Position numbers and translations under genes: made by a program. From positions 62,001 through 126,000 of the forward strand of contig NZ_CP157793.1 in the NCBI RefSeq assembly GCF_040110915.1: DNA of 64,000 nt. Reading direction: 5' to 3'. Positions 60,782-64,000 of this stretch are shown here, piece after piece (the stretch's first letter is position 1; each line of letters opens with the position of its first letter). Source of the stretch: Stappia sp. (GTDB lineage: Bacteria > Pseudomonadota > Alphaproteobacteria > Rhizobiales > Stappiaceae). The notes beneath the pieces were generated by a model, which was not told where the DNA came from, ran no database searches, and worked only from the letters and a program-made list of their open reading frames with translations.

Positions 60782-61654
60782 ATGGGCGCGATGGAAATCA
60801 TCAACTTCTACGTGGTGCCGGGGATCGTGGTCGGATCGATCTACGCGCTCGGCGCCGTCGGCATCACGCTGGTCTTCGCGATCCTGCGCTACGCGCATCT
60901 CGCGCATGGCGACCTGGCGACCCTCGGGGCCTTCCTGGCGCTCGGCGCGGTGACGCTCGGCGGGGTGTCACCCTATGTGGCGCTGCCGATCGCGATGGTG
61001 CTCACCGCGGCGACCGCCGTCGTGCTCGACAAGGCCTTCTACGAGTATCTGCGCGAACGGCCGAAGATCATCACCGTGATGGCCTCGCTCGGCGTTGCGC
61101 TGATGGTGCGCTCCGTGGTGCAGGTGGTCTGGGGCGTCGATGCGGAGACCTACACCGGCGGCATCGCAAGGGCGGAGAACTGGTGGGGCCTGCGCCTGCG
61201 CGATCGCGAGATCGTCACCGTCGCGGCGATGATCGGCATCGTCGCCGCGCTCTATCTCTTCCTGCAGCGCAGCAAGTGGGGCAAGGCGATGCGCGCCATG
61301 TCGGACAATCCCGACCTGGCGCTGCTGTCGGGCGTCGACAACAAGAAGGTCGTGATGCTGACCTGGGTGATCGTCGGCGGGCTGTGCGCGGCGGCCGGCG
61401 TGTTCCTCGGGCTCAACTACGAGCTGCGCTCGATGATGGGCTGGACCATGCTGCTGCCGATGTTCGCGGCCGCGATCCTGGGCGGCGTCGGCCGGGTCGA
61501 GGGCGCGGTGATCGGCGGGCTGATCGTCGGCATCGCGGAGGAGATGTCGACGCTGATCCTGCCGTCCGAATACAAGGCGGCGACCGCCTTCGCGATCCTG
61601 CTCGTCATGCTGCTGGTGCGCCCCACGGGGCTGCTGCGCGGCAAGGTTCTGTAA
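60782..61654 (+). CDS. Branched-chain amino acid ABC transporter permease (LivH-like)
   Basis: This 290-residue inner-membrane permease has about eight helices. It shows IYALGAVGITLVFAILRYAH, the usual conserved opening, then AILGGVGRVEGAVIGGLIVG, the LivH signature (Gly-Gly-x-Gly...), and ends VRPTGLLRGKVL. The start at 60782 is 9 bases after GGAGG; a GTG at 60773 that overlaps the LivF stop lies too close to it. The LivM-like permease follows after 13 bases. Confidence 0.94.
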   Translation: MGAMEIINFYVVPGIVVGSIYALGAVGITLVFAILRYAHLAHGDLATLGAFLALGAVTLGGVSPYVALPIAMVLTAATAVVLDKAFYEYLRERPKIITVMASLGVALMVRSVVQVVWGVDAETYTGGIARAENWWGLRLRDREIVTVAAMIGIVAALYLFLQRSKWGKAMRAMSDNPDLALLSGVDNKKVVMLTWVIVGGLCAAAGVFLGLNYELRSMMGWTMLLPMFAAAILGGVGRVEGAVIGGLIVGIAEEMSTLILPSEYKAATAFAILLVMLLVRPTGLLRGKVL

Positions 61655-61667
61655 GGGAGGCGGCCCG

Positions 61668-62672
61668 ATGGAATGGCTCGGACTTGCCAACTACGCCGTC
61701 TTCATGGCGATCTTCATCTGCATCTATGCGCTGCTGTCGCTGGGGCTGAACATCCAGTGGGGTTTCACGGGGCTGTTCAACGCCGGCATCGCCGGGTTCT
61801 TCGCGGTCGGCGCCTATACCTCCGCGATCCTGACCTCGCCGCCGGCCGACGGACGGCTCGGCGGCTTCGATCTGCCGGTCGTCGCGGGCTGGATCGGGGC
61901 GATGGTCGTGGCCGGGCTGATCGCCTGGCCGATCGGCAAGATCTGTCTGCGCTTTCGCTCCGACTATCTCGCCATCGCCACCATCGGCGTGGCCGAGATC
62001 ATCCGTCTGGTGATCAAGTCGGAGGACTGGCTGACCAACTCGGCGCGCGGCATCACCGATATCCCGCGGCCCTTCGGCGACCTGCCCTATGTCTATTCGC
62101 AGCTCGCCTATCTGGCGATCGTCGCCGGCGTGCTGCTGATTGCCTATCTGATGGTCGAGCGCCAGATCACCGCGCCCTGGGGTCGGATGATGCGCGCCAT
62201 TCGCGACAACGAGAACGCGGCCCGCGCGATGGGCAAGGACGTGCCCTACCGGCGGCTCGAGGCCTTTATCTTCGGCTCGGCGCTGATGGGGCTGGGCGGC
62301 GCGCTCTTCGCCCATTTCAACCGCACCATCACGCCGGAGGCGATCGATCCCATGATCGCGACCTTCCTCGTGTGGATCATGCTGATCCTCGGCGGCTCGG
62401 GCAACAATCGCGGCGCGATCCTCGGCGTCGCCGTGGTGTGGACGATCTGGTCGCTGTCGGAGATCGTCACCGACCAGCTGCCGCATGAATATGCGGTGCA
62501 GGCGAAATATCTGCGCGTCTTCCTGATCGGCCTGATGCTGCAGCTGGTGCTGCGGTTCCGCTCCGAAGGGCTCTTGCCCGAACCCCAGGTGGGCCATGCG
62601 TCCGGCTCCGGTGCCGACGCCGGCGGGCCCGGCGGGACCGGGGCGAAAGGCGATGCGAAATCCGGCGGGTAA
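61668..62672 (+). CDS. Branched-chain amino acid ABC transporter permease (LivM-like)
   Basis: This 334-residue partner permease of LivH has about nine helices. Typical parts are SLGLNIQWGFTGLFNAGIAG, FRSDYLAIATIGVAEIIRLV, the cytosolic loop WGRMMRAIRDNENAARAMGK and FIFGSALMGLGGALFAHFNR. The C-terminal 30 residues are a Gly/Ala-rich tail. A GGAGG ribosome-binding site stands before the ATG. A hairpin overlaps its stop codon, between it and the binding-protein gene. Confidence 0.94.
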   Translation: MEWLGLANYAVFMAIFICIYALLSLGLNIQWGFTGLFNAGIAGFFAVGAYTSAILTSPPADGRLGGFDLPVVAGWIGAMVVAGLIAWPIGKICLRFRSDYLAIATIGVAEIIRLVIKSEDWLTNSARGITDIPRPFGDLPYVYSQLAYLAIVAGVLLIAYLMVERQITAPWGRMMRAIRDNENAARAMGKDVPYRRLEAFIFGSALMGLGGALFAHFNRTITPEAIDPMIATFLVWIMLILGGSGNNRGAILGVAVVWTIWSLSEIVTDQLPHEYAVQAKYLRVFLIGLMLQLVLRFRSEGLLPEPQVGHASGSGADAGGPGGTGAKGDAKSGG

Positions 62673-62681
62673 TCGCCGGAT
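62660..62681 (+). terminator. Hairpin at the livM stop codon
   Basis: ATCCGGCG / CGCCGGAT forms a perfect 8-bp stem with a 6-base loop and covers the stop codon. TCGCTCTTGTG follows, so the T-run is poor. It may lower read-through or protect upstream mRNA. A second hairpin (GGAGCCG / CGGCTCC, 62728-62748) lies in the leader of the next gene. Confidence 0.4.
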
Positions 62682-62802
62682 CGCTCTTGTGGGGCAGGCA
62701 CGTTTCGGTTGAGACTGTCGCCCAGACGGAGCCGGGCAAAACGGCTCCCGAAAGCCGGACGGCGCACCGCCGGCCGGTCGAACCATCAAGTGGAGGTGAG
62801 TG

Positions 62803-64000
62803 ATGAACAAGTTCCGTACCGCTCTGGCCGGGGTGCTGCTTGGCGCGACGGCGCTGGCGGCGCCGGCCCAGGCCGACGTCAAGATCGGCCTCATCGGCGG
62901 CATTTCGGGGCCGATCGCGGCGATGGCGCCGGCGATGGTCGACAGTGCCCGGCTCGCGATCCAGCAGGTCAACGACAATGGCGGCATTCTCGACGGCCAG
63001 ACGCTGGAAGCGGTCATCGGCGACAGCGCCTGCAATCCGCAAAACGGCACGGACGCGGCGACCAAGGCGGTCAATATCGAGGGCGTGATCGGCATCGTCG
63101 GTCCGCATTGCTCCGGCGCGGTGCTCGCCGCCGCCAACTCGGTCACCATCCCCGCCGGCGTGACCGTGATCACCCCGTCCGGCACCTCGCCGGAAATCAC
63201 CGGCCTCGACGACAAGGACACCGTGTTCCGCACCGTGCCTTCCGACGACTATCAGGGCCGCGCGCTGGCGCGCACCGTGCTCGAGCGCGGGACGACCAAG
63301 GTGGCGGTGGCCTATCTGAACAACGACTACGGCAAGGGCCTGGCCGATTCGTTCCGCGCCGAGTTCGAGGCCGGCGGCGGCGAGATCGCCGGTTTCGCCG
63401 CGCACGAGGGCGAGAAGGCCTCCTACCGCTCCAACCTGGCCGAGCTTGCCTCGGGCGGCGCCGATACGCTCGTCATCTTCGACTATGGCGACGGCTCGGG
63501 CCTGACCATGCTGCGTCAGGCGCTGGAAAACGGCTTCTTCACCAACTTCATCGGCGGCGACGGCATGAAGTCGGATGCGCCGATCAAGGAGCTGGGCGCT
63601 GAAAACCTCACGACGTTCCTCGCCTCGGCCCCGGTCGGCGAGGCGTCCGAGGCGCTGGAAATGTTCAACACCGCCTTCTCCGAGGCCGGTGGCGACCCGG
63701 CGGCGATCTTCACCACCACCTCCTATGACGCGGCCTTCCTGATGGCGCTGGCGATCGAGAAGGCGGGCGGCGACAAGGCCAAGGTGGCCGCGGCGCTCCG
63801 CGAGGTCTCGAACGGCGAGGGCGAGCCGATCCGCCCGGGCGAATGGGCCAAGGCGAAGGAGCTCATCGCGGCCGGCACGGCCATCGACTACAAGGGCGCG
63901 GCCGGCGATCACAACTTCAACGAAGCCGGCGACGTGCCGGGCACCTATGCCCTGTTCAAGGTCTCGGGCGATGCCTTCGAGGCGATCTCCGACATGAAGT
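62803..64000 (+). CDS. ABC transporter substrate-binding protein (Liv-type), 3'-truncated by window edge
   Basis: This periplasmic binding protein partners the Liv-like ATPases and permeases. The visible 399 residues begin with a signal peptide (FRTALAGVLLGATALAAPAQ, cleaved near AQADVK) and the type I periplasmic-binding fold: VKIGLIGGISGPIAAMAPAM, QVNDNGGILDGQTLEAVIGD, GVIGIVGPHCSGAVLAAANS and VAVAYLNNDYGKGLADSFRA. The start at 62803 follows GGAGGTGAG. Two Cys (SACNPQNGT, GPHCSGA) are likely a disulfide. The frame runs off the window. The ligand is unknown; in this family it may be a branched-chain, polar or aromatic amino acid. Confidence 0.94.
   Translation, partial: MNKFRTALAGVLLGATALAAPAQADVKIGLIGGISGPIAAMAPAMVDSARLAIQQVNDNGGILDGQTLEAVIGDSACNPQNGTDAATKAVNIEGVIGIVGPHCSGAVLAAANSVTIPAGVTVITPSGTSPEITGLDDKDTVFRTVPSDDYQGRALARTVLERGTTKVAVAYLNNDYGKGLADSFRAEFEAGGGEIAGFAAHEGEKASYRSNLAELASGGADTLVIFDYGDGSGLTMLRQALENGFFTNFIGGDGMKSDAPIKELGAENLTTFLASAPVGEASEALEMFNTAFSEAGGDPAAIFTTTSYDAAFLMALAIEKAGGDKAKVAAALREVSNGEGEPIRPGEWAKAKELIAAGTAIDYKGAAGDHNFNEAGDVPGTYALFKVSGDAFEAISDMK

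Noticed and set aside
1..64000. CRISPR arrays or insertion sequences
   Set aside because: No regularly spaced repeats and no transposase-like protein or terminal inverted repeats were seen on either strand.

Overview
The window looks like chromosomal DNA of a high-GC alphaproteobacterium, most likely Hyphomicrobiales (Rhizobiales) and perhaps Stappiaceae-like. The evidence is the strong G/C third-position bias, the kind of housekeeping genes and their order (rpmH-rnpA-yidC-engB-argB-HAD nucleotidase, then dapD, dapE, truA, fmt, def, rmuC), and a thiOSGE-type thiamine operon. Genus cannot be fixed from the sequence alone. No transposase, integrase, plasmid replication gene or CRISPR array was seen.

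Region 1 (1-13807) is core. It runs from the 3' part of an M17 aminopeptidase through a MarR regulator, an NlpC/P60 hydrolase, a receiver-like protein without its phospho-acceptor Asp, a 2-hydroxyacid dehydrogenase, rmuC, def-fmt, a GNAT enzyme, truA, two membrane proteins, dapE, a DUF805 protein, a methyltransferase and dapD. Region 2 (13983-20620) separates dapD from the HAD nucleotidase/argB genes. Besides a small Cys-rich secreted protein, an EamA transporter and a DUF817 protein, it holds a compact array (15573-19716) of three unfamiliar membrane-protein families: two copies of family A, three of family B, and one intact plus one apparently decayed copy of family C. Parts of it are AT-rich, and it contains a near-identical direct repeat of about 108 bp. 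This array is the best candidate in the window for an undescribed system.

Region 3 (20650-34573) is again mostly core: HAD nucleotidase, argB, a GAF-PAS-GGDEF-EAL protein, engB, a Vat-type acetyltransferase, yidC-rnpA-rpmH, then a DUF547 / TVP38 / flavoprotein disulfide reductase / histidine kinase operon and tRNA-Arg(ACG). Region 4 (34807-39194) is a redox cassette next to that tRNA: a quinone-reductase-like gene with two frameshifts, a cupin, an old-yellow-enzyme ene-reductase and an atypical SDR, with a divergent LysR regulator.

Region 5 (39602-52473) has an M20 peptidase, an unknown lipoprotein, an ICMT-like membrane protein and a photolyase-related protein with its FAD domain first. A TPP riboswitch then leads the operon thiD-thiO-thiS-thiG-thiE-thiY-tenA-thiZ-thiX, which combines thiazole synthesis, coupling and pyrimidine-precursor import and salvage; convergent thiamine pyrophosphokinase makes the TPP that the riboswitch senses. 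Region 6 (52569-64000) has a COG4091-type oxidoreductase, L-serine ammonia-lyase, a GntR regulator divergent from kynU-kynA-kynB (tryptophan to anthranilate), and a Liv-type ABC importer (livG-livF-livH-livM plus a binding protein cut by the window end). Together these could form an amino-acid uptake and catabolism block.
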